DNA of 64,000 nt, from assembly GCA_023653785.1 (NCBI GenBank), contig JAMKCH010051435.1:62001-126000 (forward strand), given 5' to 3'. Of this stretch, positions 14,001-29,000 are shown piece after piece. Both the position numbers and the translations under genes were made by a program. This DNA comes from Ophioderma brevispina (Eukaryota > Echinodermata > Ophiuroidea > Amphilepidida > Ophiodermatidae). The stretch's first letter is position 1. Each line of letters begins with the position of its first letter. Under the pieces are notes generated by a model. The model was not told the DNA's origin. It made no database searches and worked only from the letters and a program-made list of their open reading frames with translations.

Positions 14001-17000
14001 AGTACTTTCTGCAATACTCTTTTGTAGCCACCTTCAAGTGCCTTCCCAAATCTTGTGATTGTCTAAATTTCTGCACCATACATGTATAAGTGAATAACAT
14101 GATTTGTAAGAGTTCCAGACAGACTGCCTTTCTTAATCTTTTATTATTTGCATGTCTTCCATGCCTGTACTTTTCCTGATTGATGGTCTTTGTCCCTCCA
14201 AGGTACTTGAAAGTCATCGTCGCTCCCTGTTCACTGCCATCAACCATCTTGAAAGAGGCTGGAAGCTTACTGAAAATCATTGAGTTTGTTTTTGTAGCAT
14301 TCATGCTTAACTTAAGTGCTGCATCCTCAAGTTGCAGTTCTTTCCCATGTCTGAGACTGTCAGCCAATAGTGCAATATCATCAGGAAAGTCAGGAAAGGT
14401 CTGTTGTTGTACTTGGGCCTATCCTGCTTTAGTTTGGTTTTAGTGTGAACCCAAGACATGCTTCATTTCCCCATCAAATGCCTTCTTGAGAACATGGTCA
14501 AGGATTAATACAACAAATACAAAGTCCGAGTTTTCATCTTGGTAAAATGGGCAACTGTGTAATTGTGTTTACAATAACTCACAAATTTCTCTGGTATTCC
14601 ATAATGCTCTAAGAATGTCCTGCATTTGTCCAATGAATGGTGTCAAATGCCTTTTTGAAGTCGGTGAAGATCAGTGGTGCCTGCAGATTCCATTGTGAGA
14701 TAGTTGACGTGCCAGGACAAAAAACGTTTTGGTTTATTTTTAGTATAGGATCCAAAAAGCCATGTATTCTGTTGCAGCATTCTGTTTGTACGTCTTAGCC
14801 ATTTTGTAAGACAGATATTTTCCCCCTTGATGTCATTGCTTTTTGGGACTGGAATGAGATTTAGAACTGACCACTGCTCAGGAGTCCTACCATGTAGGAG
14901 TGTTTCTTTGCAAAAGTGGATGTCATCATTGCCAGTGCTTTTACCTTAGTCTTTCTCAGCCGATTCATACTCTTTGATTAAGGCTTCTGTCCACATGTTT
15001 AATTCTGAAAGCACCTGATCTATCAGTTCGCCTTCCATGGTGGTCACTAGTGGATTCCCAAGTAGCTGTTGGAATAGGAATATCAAGAGCGGATTCTTGA
15101 TTTGTGGTGTTTTCCCCTCATGATCTGACCTTTTGTCCATTTTCCTTTCCATTTACCATATTTAGCATACACTACAATGCTTGGACTTGTTCTCCACATT
15201 CATTGGAGGTGAGCAAAGGACTTGCTTTGTATGCCACTACTGCTGAAGCAGGAGTTTATCCAAAAACTGACTCATTGGATATCTAGACAATGAGACAAGC
15301 ACATAAAACTCAAGGCCAAGTTGTTGGATTTAGCAAGCAGCTTGCACATCCACTTCAAACTTGGGAGTGATAGCCTATGATTGATAACCTATGATCAGCA
15401 TTTGTGTTTTTTTACATTTTGTGCATACTATTAATAATGAATATTAGATTAATTTGCATAATTTCTCCATACTACAACACATTGCCACAAGTTCATATCT
15501 GCTTCAATCTTGAAGTGATATCCCATGATGGTTATTGATTATAATGCACATTTGGCAAAATCTGTATTAATCCACTGAGAACAGACTATCTTTCATCTAA
15601 TTGGACATTCCTTGTCCCAATTGTATTCTATATAGGGCAATATATTTAGCTAAGAGAAAGTTCAAGATAAGTATTTCTAATCTCTAGAATTGTAGAGAAC
15701 TTGCTGGAACAATCCACAAGTGCAGATAAAGATGGCTTTTCTGAGAAATCCCATTAAATACTGTACTACATTACAATATAGGGCCAAGTCTAATTATAGG
15801 CATGAGGTAATTCTAGTGTACCCAAGGTGAATCTAGAGGTAACTAGAAGTTTCTTAAGAGAAAGGTACATTGACTGATATTAGAGCGATCAGGCTCCTTG
15901 TCTAAATTTTAGAAATAACTATACTAGACATCTAGTAGCCAGGACTTCATAATAATTTTGTTTGCATTGACCAAGGAGATGGCCAGTATTGGCTGATGTT
16001 TGTTAATAAATTCCATTTTAAAAAACTTGGTAGTTGTCAAGTGTGTGTTTACTCTGATGTAAAGGAGGTATTCCAGAACATTATTACCACTGAAGAGCAA
16101 AATGATTAAGATTTGATGGCTTTATTCAGGTAGTGCATTCAAGTCTCAGTTGCTCTAAACTATTCCACAGACAAATTGTCCTCACAAGTCTTAACAATGA
16201 ACTTCAGAGAAAGTTTCGGAATTGATGAAGGCCAATAAACTGATACCATCACAACATAACATTTCACAATAGACCAGAACAGCCCTTTCCTTTTACAACA
16301 TTTGCTTTCAGCATCAATACACCTTTTTCCTACAGCATCAATACACCTTTCCTCCAACATCAGTACCTTTACTAAAATGCAGGCCCACTTGTACCTTTCC
16401 TCAACATCAATAACCTTTTGCTTCACAAATGAATGTATTTCTTGCAACATCTCCAGAATGAACCTTCATGCAACACAAATACCCCCTTCCTACTAGACCA
16501 ATATCACTCCTTCCAACAAGGCAATTTTCTGACATCAATTACAACGTTCCACAACATCAATACAGGCCTTCAACAACGGTAAACCTTCCTCTGACATAAA
16601 TGCAACATTTCTCCAACATCAATACAACCTACCTCCAACATCAAATATAACCTGCTCCAACCAATATTCATACAACCGCCCAACATCAATACAAACCGTC
16701 CATCAATTACAAACATTCACTAGTAAGAAAACTGGGCCAATCCAAAATTTGTCAAACTTGCGAGGGACGGAATTCATTTTTCCAATTGTCCTTTCTTTCC
16801 AGTCAGGAATGAAGACGCCTGAAGTATATTACATGAATAACCAAGCCAAGTTCTCCAAACCCAACAAACATACAATAGATGGCCCAGATCAAGGCAAGTT
16901 GCCATGGCAACACATTATTATGGTGACGGAGGGACGGAATTTGTCCGTCCCTCGCAAAATTTCTTCTCTACCTACATCGCCTGCTGGTAATTTTTAACTT

Positions 17001-20000
17001 CAGTATACAGCATGGATTAAAGCACCCAATATACTTCAAAATAAGGAAAAACTATGGCTTAACCTAAATCAAGTTGCTATGGCAACTTCAATGTTTAAAA
17101 CGCGGAGGAGGAATCTGTCAAAATTCCGTCCCTCGCGCTGAACAATTTCATGCTTTTATCGCAAAATGTTCCATTGTGGCCATGCCATTTTCCCCTGCAA
17201 TTAAAGTGCATTGGCAGTTCATCTAAAAACCCACTCCCAAGTGTCCAACTACCAACAGGAAAGTTGGGACAATGAAACTGTAACTAAAATTCCGTCACTC
17301 GCAAAAAACGGTATATTTTGGATTGGGCCCCAAACTTTCTCATCAAGAAGACTCCATCAATACAACTTTCCTCCATTGATACAACCCTATACAACCTTCT
17401 CCATCAATACAACCTTCCATCATCAATACAACTATCAACATCAATTCAACCTTCAACATCAATACACCTGTTATCATTTCCCTCCAAATCATTTACACCT
17501 TTTTATGCCAACATAGTAATCTTTGTACTCCAATTCAATACATCCTCTTTTCCAATACCTTTATCCAACTTCAATACACTTATTGCTCCAACTTAAATGA
17601 ATCAACAGCTTCAATACACACTTCTCTAACATCATTGCACTTTTCTTATACATTAACTAACTCATCCAAATACCCCTTCTGCCAATATTACACTATACCT
17701 CCAACCTCATTTCCTTCAATACAATACACCTTTTCTAACAATAATTGCAAAGTTCAGTGGTCATATGGGGAAAGTTGCTGACATCTATTGCCATTGTAAG
17801 CAAGTAAAAATACTCTGCGGACCCATTTTTGCATCACATGTACATAAGACGAGTGACTATTTCTGACAAAAGTTCATCGATATGCTAACCTTCCTTTTGG
17901 TGATGTTTAACTTTTTGATACCCCGCTATATGCAGGGGTGTATTGGTGCTAGACACACACATGCATACTGCCAAGCCAATCCTTGGCAGAGGCAGTGTTT
18001 GTATTATCACGTGGGTCAGTAGAAATGGAGCGAGTGTATTTTTGTGCATTTGAAAAGTCAGCATCTGATTTTTTTTAAATAGCCAAGTTATGGAAACGTA
18101 GTCACTTTACATGGGAATTACAATTCCTATCATTAACAAATGACCTACTTCAAGTAAAATTGGGTAAAGTTTTGAAGACACCACTGGTATCTGTTAGGCG
18201 GTTTAAATATGGAAGATAATAACAAAAAATGACAGGGCATTAAGTTGTAAATAAATACATGTATTACTTCTGGAATTCTGAATTGCATAGATGAGGTTGC
18301 CTTGTTGACAGAGAGTTCAAGACAAAGTACACCAATTAAGACCCATTCTAATTCCTAGTTTTTGGTTAAATAGTACCACTCATTAATAACCATCTGTCCT
18401 GACAAGCATGTACCCATCTACCGTTATTTTTTGTGTCCCGCCTGCCTTAAGGCAGTGACACCTGAGGGATCACATATAATCACTTTTTCACTGTTGTCTG
18501 TTTGTAGTAGTTTGTTGATGTAGTCTTGTATGTGAAAACAGTTAACATTGTCCTGCCATAAGCCAACCAACATTCAACGGATTTGACCCAAAACTAGTGC
18601 TTTCAGAGGTTCAACATGGCATCCCTCATTTGTTGTCCATAGGTCACTAAGGTCAAAGGTCACATACCAAGGTCAAATGTCACAGCATACCAAGGTCACA
18701 GGTCACACTTAACCATGGTCACAGGTCATGTGGAGGGTCAAGTTGTAAGATGGGCTGAAATGTATTTGCCTGAATTGAAAAATTTGAAGTTTCAAATTGG
18801 AACCAAACTGGTGATGGAATATTAATCAAACACTCATTTGTTTGAGGCCAAAGGTCTATGATGCCTATTGTAATTGTAAAATTGATGTGAATTGAAAATT
18901 TGATACAATAACATGTCTGCAAACCCTCATTTGTTTGTGAGGTAAAGTCCAATGTCAGAGGTCCTATGAGGCCATATTCACAAACTCGCAATGGCAGGGA
19001 ACACTACAGTCCGAGGACCACAATATTTTTAATTTTTTTTGTGGGATTTGTAATTCCATTAAGATAGCAATTAGTGTAACTATGGAAAGACAATACCTGT
19101 TAATGGTCTCGCTGTATTATGTAATGTGAAATGTTTTTTTACCTATAAAATAAAAGCCTATTACAAAATTGGAATAGAAAATAGAGAAGAAAGTGCCCAT
19201 CCAAATAACTGACTTAAGTATCCTGGCCACCCCAAAATAGGGTACATGTATATTCTAATAGTTTGACATGTTTCTTTCTGGTTTTGTAATCATTGAACCA
19301 ATGACTGATGACTCTGACGACCTGTAATAATTGTGCATTGAAATGTGTTGCGTGTAATAAACAATGACTTGATTTACATTCAAACATGCATAATCACAAT
19401 CTTACATAATTATCTGAATTCTTACATTAAGGTTCATTAAGATAACATTTTTCCATGTAAAACTAGATTTATTAAAAAATTTCCTCTTGCTTGAACTTCG
19501 CGTCGCACATCTCTGTACACTAATAGAGCAACAGATTTGATCTTTGGTGAACAAATGACAATTTAAATGGAACACACACTGACAATTTAAATGTAACAAC
19601 ACTCTGATATTCATTTTTATAAGAACTGAAAATGGCCCATTATTTTTTCAGTTGATGATGAACAACCTCGTGGTGGCTATAATGCTGTGCTTCCTGACGA
19701 TGGCTATTTGGGATGGACCAAAGTAAGTTTCTAATATGCATTCGCATTAGATTTATAACAACTCAAAATTTAATAATGTACAAACTCTCTAGTTGATTTG
19801 CAGATTGGAACGTCCATCTAAATTCATTTTGAAATTAATTCAAAACCAAGGAATTAGCTTTGACATTGTTCAGGACAAGACAATCATGATTTCTGTATTT
19901 TTTTTTTATATGTGCTATAAATATTTAGTTTGTTGCCCACATAACATTAGGGGGGTGTGTATAATTCAAAATTTTCTGGGGCCCCCCTGAAAATATTATG

Positions 20001-23000
20001 GACCCATACTGACCAGAATATAACAATGAAAAAATAAATTTGAGATGGGTAACCCCCCTGTACATACACTCTGAAAGTTTTTTGACTAAGCCTTCCGATT
20101 CCGGAAGACTTGCACATGTATTTCGTATGGGAATATATTGTTGTTATGAAACCGAATATACTAAGCCTCGTATGTAATTTTATGCATTGTTAAATAAATG
20201 GTGCTCAAACCTAACACTTCTAATTGTTTCAGTAAACTTTCTTACATTTAAAAATATTTATTAGGTCCTATAAGGCTAACAGTGTCCAAGAAGCTCCAAA
20301 TGTAAACTCACTCCATATAATCCTAAAGGGAAGAGCTACAGTTAGCTCTTAAGAAGTGAATTCACAGCTTCAATGAACCACTCATAGACACATCTGCTTT
20401 TGATGTCACACTTGTTTAGGTAGAGCTTTATGTTTTTAGCATAGGTTGCTGCAGGAAACTTCCTTGTGATCTTTCTGAAGCCTAGAAAGATCACTTGTTT
20501 TGGGAAGTGACCAGTGATGTGTCCCGCGCATAACGAACTTCAATAAAGGCTTGCTGCTTTACTAGTCTCATCAAGGTCCTGTGCAGCCATTACCTGTCAC
20601 ATCGTCAGCTGAAGTGAATGCCCCACCATGGTCTTAATTAAAAAGATCCAAACTCTTTGTTCTTCCCGTCCACATTTATATTGGCGATTTCCTTGGCTTT
20701 CTTAAGCCCTCTTTCTTGAGTTCCTCCCTGTCGCTGGTTCCACATTGTGAGATCTCTCGAATTTTCCACCTGTTTTGACAATGGCTTCCTATATTCTTGA
20801 ATTGATCCGTATTGCACATCGTTCAATTTAGAATCAGCGATTTTGCTTTCACTTGGTTGATGAAGCCATTTCAATTGTTTTGGCCCCTCTTCTTGAGAGC
20901 TCATAGTTCACAATCCAACACTGCTCCGTTCAGGCATCAAGATTGTTGGACCCGGTTCTCCATCCAGCTTTCTATGTCCTTGTATTTGAGTAAAGGGCAT
21001 GCTCACTATGGGGAAGCGTATCCGAATCACCACCCAAATAAGCCCCCTTTGTTATCCTAAGCCTGAAAGCCATGTCTTGCAGACATCCGCAGCGTCTTTA
21101 TCACCTCTGGTCTGTAGGCATCAACTACCTTGTGATAGCCTCACAATATCATCATCTTACCGGTTTGCTGAAATCGTTTCCTTCTGAAATGACTGAGAAT
21201 GCTGGTTCATGCGCATTGACAAGGTCTTCGGATCATGCTGTGAATGATATCATTTGTAAGGGCGTTGGAAGGAAATGGGATTATTTTGGGAATAAGTGGT
21301 ACTGGATGAGTTGTCAAAGTATAAGAATGGCTCAACGAGATGCAGCCCAATCAGAGCCCCTACACAATAACAAGATTTGAGAAAGCAAGATCCATAAAAC
21401 AATCTCACGATGCAATCTAACTGGTTGGTGCATGGCAAAACCCTTCTGCAAAAATGTTTGTTACATTCCAATGGTACAAGAGTAATGGCACATGTCAAAG
21501 GTTATCCTATTAAACCGCTCATTTCTTCAAGTCTCACAGACTTAGCTCCTTTGGTGCAATGTGAAGATCAATTCGTGGCTTTGGTTCCATGGCTTTATGG
21601 TCAAAGTCATGATTCACAAGTCTAGTTATGCAATCGAGGCCTGTTCTGTGACACTTGAAGATGTGGTGCATTTACTACGAAAACTGGAAAAATTTTATCC
21701 CTGCCATGTATTTTCAATCTCGCCCAGTGTTTAGTCAGAACTCTGTTGAACATCAGTGATGGATGACATTGAAGTAGAGTGAGCAGTGATTGTGTTTCGG
21801 ATTGCAGCTCTTTGGGCCACTAGCCCTTCGACACCAAATGTGAGCTGTCTGATCAGTGATTACGAAGTCTATCTTTTCAAATAAGATTTTACATCAATAT
21901 ACCCTTGCGGCTTCCAATATGCTAGAACAAGCCAGTTCAGGTCAGCAATTTTCTCTAGACTCTGGGCATACTGTCCATTGTAGGTAGAGATCTAACTTTC
22001 CATTAATTGTCACTCCCTGCACAGAAAATGAACCTGCTCCTTGTTTTTTAGAACCATCATCTGGAATATTCATTACAGTTTGTTCATCTTACTGCAGATT
22101 TCCTAACACTCATCTACACCAAGTCTTCAATGCTCCTTGGGCCTGACTCCTTTTACATTTTTGTAATGTGGCAGTGTATCCAGGTCAATACTCTTTGCCT
22201 CGTCATGGCAGCTTCCTCTCTGTCAACATATTATTTCTAGCATACCCGCAGCTGCCGCTTGACTTTCGACATATTATTATAGCTTTTTAATTTTGTCCAT
22301 TGTTTCAATCCAATAAAACTCGGTCTGATTTTCCGCACACTTTCTCACGTCTCGAATATGCTGGTACTTGGGGGGGGTATTTCAATCTTTGGTGTCTGAA
22401 GAATGTCCTCGACATGACCAACAGACTGCTTCTTTTCCCCTTTTGACTTACTGTAGAATGGTTCTTGATCATCATCATCAGTTGTGGAATACTGACTTCT
22501 GATTCTAGAAGTTTCATCACATGTTCTTCATTGTATCACTCTCTCATTGGTAGCTCTTTCCTTGCAAGTTCTTTCTCCTTGCTACAACAGGCAGCATCTC
22601 GCATCTCTCAAGGGCCTGCAAAAATCTTCCTTCTTCTTTCAATGTCCTTCATCCCTTTCTTCTACACAGTCCATCACAAAACCTCTTTCTTTCCTTTTTC
22701 TCTGATCCCTTAGAAATTCCCACTCCATGTCAGTCATCGTTACTCCATGGCACCTTTCCAGTTGACTCCGAGTCACACTATTTCACAAAATATATCAAAC
22801 AAGTAATCGGCTTCCTGGTTAAAAACTGTCTACTCTCCTTGTTGTAGTTTTCATTTCTTTCCGCGTTTCCTGGTCTGTAAAGAGTCACAAATTCCCTGTA
22901 AAGTTTCAGAATGCTCTTCTTTCTCTACTTTGTTTGTACTGTGTACAAGCAGAACAGCAATGTCTTGTACCAATTCAGCAAGAATAAATGCTGCATCCTC

Positions 23001-26000
23001 CTCTTTGGATCTTTGAGCTCTACCCTAACCCTACCGCATCACTTTGGACGTGTCAAGGTACATCATGTTTTGTAATGATGTCTTTTCTAGTGGGCAGTAC
23101 ACCATGAGGAAAATCAGCTTCCTGAACAATTTCACATCCCCTAAAGACTTTTTGGCTTTTGATCTTGTGAATGTCCTTTTAGTAGCATGATTTACTGAGT
23201 CCTTAATTTATGATATATAAGGAATCTTGAATCCTTGATTATCGAATATTCTAGATGGGGTCATTGAAATCGGAAGGGGAAATTAGAACATTGAAAAAGA
23301 GTAAACTGTCTACTAGACCACAAATATATTAGTTTGAAGAACCAATTAATTTTCATTTAGTCATCATCACACAATAATCAACTGTATATTGAAGTTCTTA
23401 AAACAGGATGCAAACCCAGCACAAGAGTTAAAGCTTCACATGTCAAAACTGGAAGTTCAAATATTGTGGTAATTGTTTAAATCTTCCAAAATGGTCAGAG
23501 TATGGCACATGTCAGGGTTCGCCTATTAAAACCGCGTCATTCTTAAAGGCTCACAGACTTGTATTCTCCTTTGGTGCAATGTGAAGATCAAATTCAGTGG
23601 CTTTGTTCCATTGGTTATGGTCCAAGTCATGATTTCACAAAGTTAGTTATGCAATCGAGGGCCTGTTCTGTGACCTGAAGATGTGGTAGCATTTACTAGA
23701 AAACGGAATAAATTTTATCCCTCTGCCAATGGTATTTTCGAATCTCTGCCCAGTGTTTAGTACAGAACTGTATAACCACATCAGTGAGGGATGACATTTG
23801 CAGAAGAGGTGATCAGGAGTGTGTTCGGATTGCGCTTCTCTGCCACTAGCCCTTCGACACCAAAATTGTGAGGGTCTTGATCAGGGATTACGAAGTCTAT
23901 CTTTTCAAATAGAGATGTTACATCAATACCCACTTGCGGCTTCCAATAGCGTAGGGGAAAGCCAGTTTCAGGTCAGCCAAATTTTCTCTGGACTCTCGGA
24001 GGCAACTGCCATTGTAGGTAGGATCTATACTTTCCATTAATTGTCACTCCCGCACAGAAAATGAACCTGCTCCTTGTTTTTGAACATATCTGAATATTGT
24101 AAATGTAAAGTTTTTTCATCTGACTGCATGATTTCCTTAACAATCTAATCTAACACAAAGGCTCAATCTCTTGCCAGCCTCCTTTACATTTTTGTTAAAT
24201 GTGGGGCAGTGTATCCAGGTCAATACTCTGTGCCTCGTCATTGCAAGCTTCCTCTTCTGTCAAACATATTATTTCCTACAGAACAACCGCAGCCTGCCGC
24301 TTGACTTTCTGACATATGATGAGAGCTTTTTAATTGGTCCGCAGCCAATTGTTTCTATAAACTAAGGTCTGATTTTCCGCACACTTTCTCGAAATATGCT
24401 GGTACTTGGGTGGTATTTCATCTTTGGTGTCTGAAGGGAAGTCTCGACATGACCACGACGCTTCTTTCCTTTTGACTTACTGGTAGATGGTTCTTGATCA
24501 TCATCATCAGTTGTGGAATACGGACGTCTGATTCCTGAAGTTTCATCATGTTCTTCAGTTGTATCACTCTCTTCTTGGGTAGCTCTTTCCTTGACCAAGT
24601 CCTTCTCCTTTGCTACAGCATCTCGCAATCTCTCAAGGGCCTGCAAATCGTTCCTTCGTCTTTCCATGTCTTGTCATCCCTTCTATCTACAAGTCCATCA
24701 CAAAACGCTTTTCGTTCGTTTCTCTGATCTCTTAGAAATTCCCACTCCATGTCAGTCATCTTTTACTCCATGGACACGTTCCAGTTGACTCCGAGTCACA
24801 CTATTTCACAAAAGATATCAAACATATCTGCTTCCTGGTTAAAACTGTCTACTCTCTTGTTGTAGTTTTTCATTTCTTTCCGCTGTTTCCTGTCTGGAGA
24901 GAGTCACAACTCCTGTAAAGTTTCAGAATCTCTTCTTTATATACTTTTGTTTTAATGGTGTAAATTTGCAGAACACCATGTTCTTGTCCATTCATTCAGA
25001 ATAAAATGCTGCAATCCTCTTTGGATCTTTGAGCTCTACCGGCATCACTTGGACGTGTCAAGTACCATCATGTTTTGTATGATGTCTTTCAGGGGCATAC
25101 ACCATGATGAAAACAGCTTCCTGAACTATTCACATCCCCCTAAAGACTTTATGGCTTTTGATCTGTGAATTCCTTTTAGTATCTCCGTGATTTACTGTCC
25201 TTAATTCTTAATAGATAAGATCTTGATCTTGAATATCAATATCTAGATGGGTCTTGAATCTGAAAGGGAATGAACAGTTGAAAGAGTAAACTGTCAATAC
25301 TATTACCACAATATATTAGTTGAAACCATTATTTCATTTAGTCATCATCCAACACAATAAACTCAATTAAATCTTGAAGTTCTTCAAACAGGAATGCAAA
25401 ACCAGCAAATTTAAAGCTTCACATGTCAAAACTGGAAGTTCAAATATTGTTAATTGGTTAAATCTCAATGAATTGGTAATTAATTACTTAATTGACTAAT
25501 TAATCAATTAATATTTACCAACACAAATTAATAATACACAATTACTCCAGGTCCTTGGTTTTTTTTAGACCTACATATGCAAATTGCTGGGTAACTTTCT
25601 TCATATGTATGCCATTTCTTACACTCACAATACCATAATGTCGTCTGCTACATAAACCTGACGAATTCTGAAACCTTGTCATCAAATTTTTCAAGGGGCA
25701 TGTACAGGGGGGTTATGCAACGTTTTTTGAAAACAATCTTTTATATTCTTGATCTGTATTGGGGATACATTTTGAGGGGGGCCTCAAATTAAAAAGTCAA
25801 ATTTGCAAAATAACACACCCCCCTAATCACATGTGGGCTTTCTTCGTCACGTTGAGACCTCAAAGTAAAACGGTAAATTTTTAACTTTCAACCCAATTCC
25901 GTTGTCAACGTGACCACACTTTTATTGCCCATGACAAAATAACCAATCTAGCAAAAGTCATTTGACGAGTCACAGGTGGAAGAATACAATTAACCGGTCA

Positions 26001-29000
26001 TGTGTGTATGTGTGCTCACTAAAGTGTTATTTTTTTTTAAAATTGCCAATTTTTAAAAATTGATTTCAATTGAAAGTTGAGAAGAAGTTCAATTGGAACC
26101 AACTTTCTGTCATAGGCACCATTGGATCCCTCCTATGTGTGAAGGGCAAAACATAATAGATGCCAGGTCAAAAGTCATTGAGCGGTCCCACAGCTTATAT
26201 TCTTGAATATGAGCGAGGTGCGAAAGCCGACAACTGCAAAATTCTAGTATTAAAAGAACAATGTTTGGCCCAATTTTCTTGGTTTGACCATGAATTCAAA
26301 AAGGTTTATTTGGAATAAGGTCCAATTTTTATCAAAGTTATGCAAACCATAGAGAGCAAATCCTGAGATGTACTTTATATCCAATGACTTACCACAATTT
26401 TTGTTAAGTAGTATTATTGAAATGTTAAAAAAAAAGTTTGTGTTTATCTGACGAATGTTTATCTTAGTTTTGCGAGTGGATACATAAATCTAATAACATT
26501 ACATATAAATGTAATTTTTTTTGGTAGGTGAAAGTACCAATGTATTCCAATTTGGAAAGTTTACAAGAGAACGCGAAGATTCAAACTGATTGGAAACAAA
26601 TATGGCAATGGTCTCAAATCGTAAGTGATCCAGCACTATAAGTGAATTCTCTTTATGTTAATGTCTATCTAAACATATAGTAAGGCAAGCTGAAGATTTT
26701 CATATCAGAACGAATCTGAGAATATTATAAAAAATAGTTACTTGCCGGGGTTCAGATGAGAATTGGAAAGTATATTTTCCATAATGTTCACAAAACAAAT
26801 GGCCAAATGACCATGTCCTGTTCTTGTCGAGAACATTCCACACTGAAGAAACATAGATGAAGTTATTGTTCCCATGCCATCATTCAATGCTCACACGGAG
26901 CAGCCGCTTACCACACGCAGCAGAAAAAACCAAGGTAAAAAGCGAAATTTGCCACCACGTCTTTCTATCTTTGAGATTAAATTAAGGGAATAACCCTGGA
27001 TTACAGCAGTGTACTTGGATGATAAATCTGAAGTGGGCCTGTCACAACATTTTGGGGGGAGGAATCCACCCATCTTTGAATAGGTAGTGAGGGTAACAAA
27101 GATGCGTCACAAACTAATTCGAATTCAATAGTGACTAGAAAATCTCTGTATGGAGGGGAGTTTAAGGTGTGTTTTCTTTAAAAAAGAAATAATGGGAAAA
27201 TGGCTTTTTACATTGTTAAAAAATGTGTGCCTCTTTAGAAGCTCAAATTCAAATGCTTTCAGTAAATGGAACATGAAGTGGCGTAAAACATTTTGCACTC
27301 ACAAGCACCTTTAATAAACTTGTTTAGAGGTTAAAATTCATCTGGTGGTTCAAGGGCATGCTCTTTGGAAAAGTTTATCCAGTGCAGCATTTCAAATATA
27401 ACAAAGTGGTGGAAAATTATGAAAATGGCAATCTTCTGAACTAAGTATGATATACCTAATTTTATTAATTTACATGCATGGATGATTTCCACCATCTTTA
27501 AAGTTAGGTTGTTGAATTATTGACCTCTGTAGATTAACTAGATCTAAAATATTTTTAGATTAAGGAAGTCTTTTAAAAATGTGTCGACTTCATGCATCCC
27601 CCAACATTTTTTGGTACTATCCTTTTGCAAATTTCAAAACTGAATAATTTTTAGTGTGTATTGCCTTCTAACAAAAACTGGAAAAGTACAATTCTATAAC
27701 ATAACAACCATGGTGCCATTTTTTTTTCTTTGTTTGCGACGCATGATTTTCGCTGCAGGTCAAATGTCGTCAAAAATAATTGGAGCCGGACAATTTAATT
27801 TTTTTTTTGGAAATGGTGTAAGTAAAGGTAATTATGAATAAAAAAAATACATGTAGTAAAATGGCAGCATATAAAATTGGAAGGAAAAAAAATGTTCAAA
27901 AATAGCCCAAAATGTTTTAAAAAAGAAAAAAGGTATACTGTGGATTTTTTTAATTTTCTCTGCAGAATCAATGTGTTAACAAAAGTATTGATGGTTGAAC
28001 AATATTTTATAATTCCAAGCAGGATTGCATGAAAAGTGTTCATCCATTGCAGTTCCGCTGTCGCATTTTAATTGTTTGCTTTGAATTATTAAAATAATTT
28101 TCCACCTCCAATATTTCTAAATCTTCTTACAGGTAAGAGATGTATACTGAGAAAGGAATCAATCATAACAAAGTTAAAGGGGAACAACCCTAAATATTCG
28201 ATCAGCACATGTTTATATAATATATGACGTTCAAATATAGAAGTTAAATTTCAGTCTCTCAAACCTATTCCCTTTAAAAATAAAAAGTATGACTTCGTGT
28301 TCATGGGTGTATCCATTCGGGACTTTGGATGACGTAGGCTGGGCTCACCAAAGAGTGCCGCAAAACAATCTGCAGGGTGGCCTTCATACGAAGCCCCATA
28401 ATAACAGCAAAAAATCTATTCTTATAGTGATGAATGGCGCGGCTATTCACAACATTCCAGTGGCATTTCAATGGCAGGGAATCAATTGTTAATAGACAGA
28501 TGCACAGTTGCAATTTGGTGTGTATGAACCGGATATCTTATCGGATTTTAAAGTCAGGCAAATGGAAATCTTCTACTTCCCGTGGAAAGTGAATGGTCAA
28601 TGAATGGCAGAAATAACGTTTTCAACCATTTTTATAAGTACTCAGTATAGAACTACTACGGGCACTGGTTTCAAAGAAATAATCCTACTTATTAGCCATT
28701 TAGCTTGAGGCAAACACATGTGTCTTTATATAACATCTGATGGCCTTCTAAATACACATGGAACTTGACGTTTTGAATAGCCACAATTCACCGTCACAAT
28801 GCTTTAGGTTTACACGTATTCCAATGTAGACCCTGTTATGACTGTTTCAATCACAGGCACTCTTTTGGTGGGCCCGCTGGGCCTACGTCCGCAAAAGTCA
28901 AAATTGATACACCCATGACCACTGAATTAATACATATACTTTTATTTTTTAGAGGAAATAGGTTTGAGAACTGAATTACTTCTATTCGAATCGGTCCAAT

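Noticed and set aside
23020..23037. Telomere-like CCCTAACCCTA
   Set aside because: Only about two units inside a decayed coding repeat; no array.
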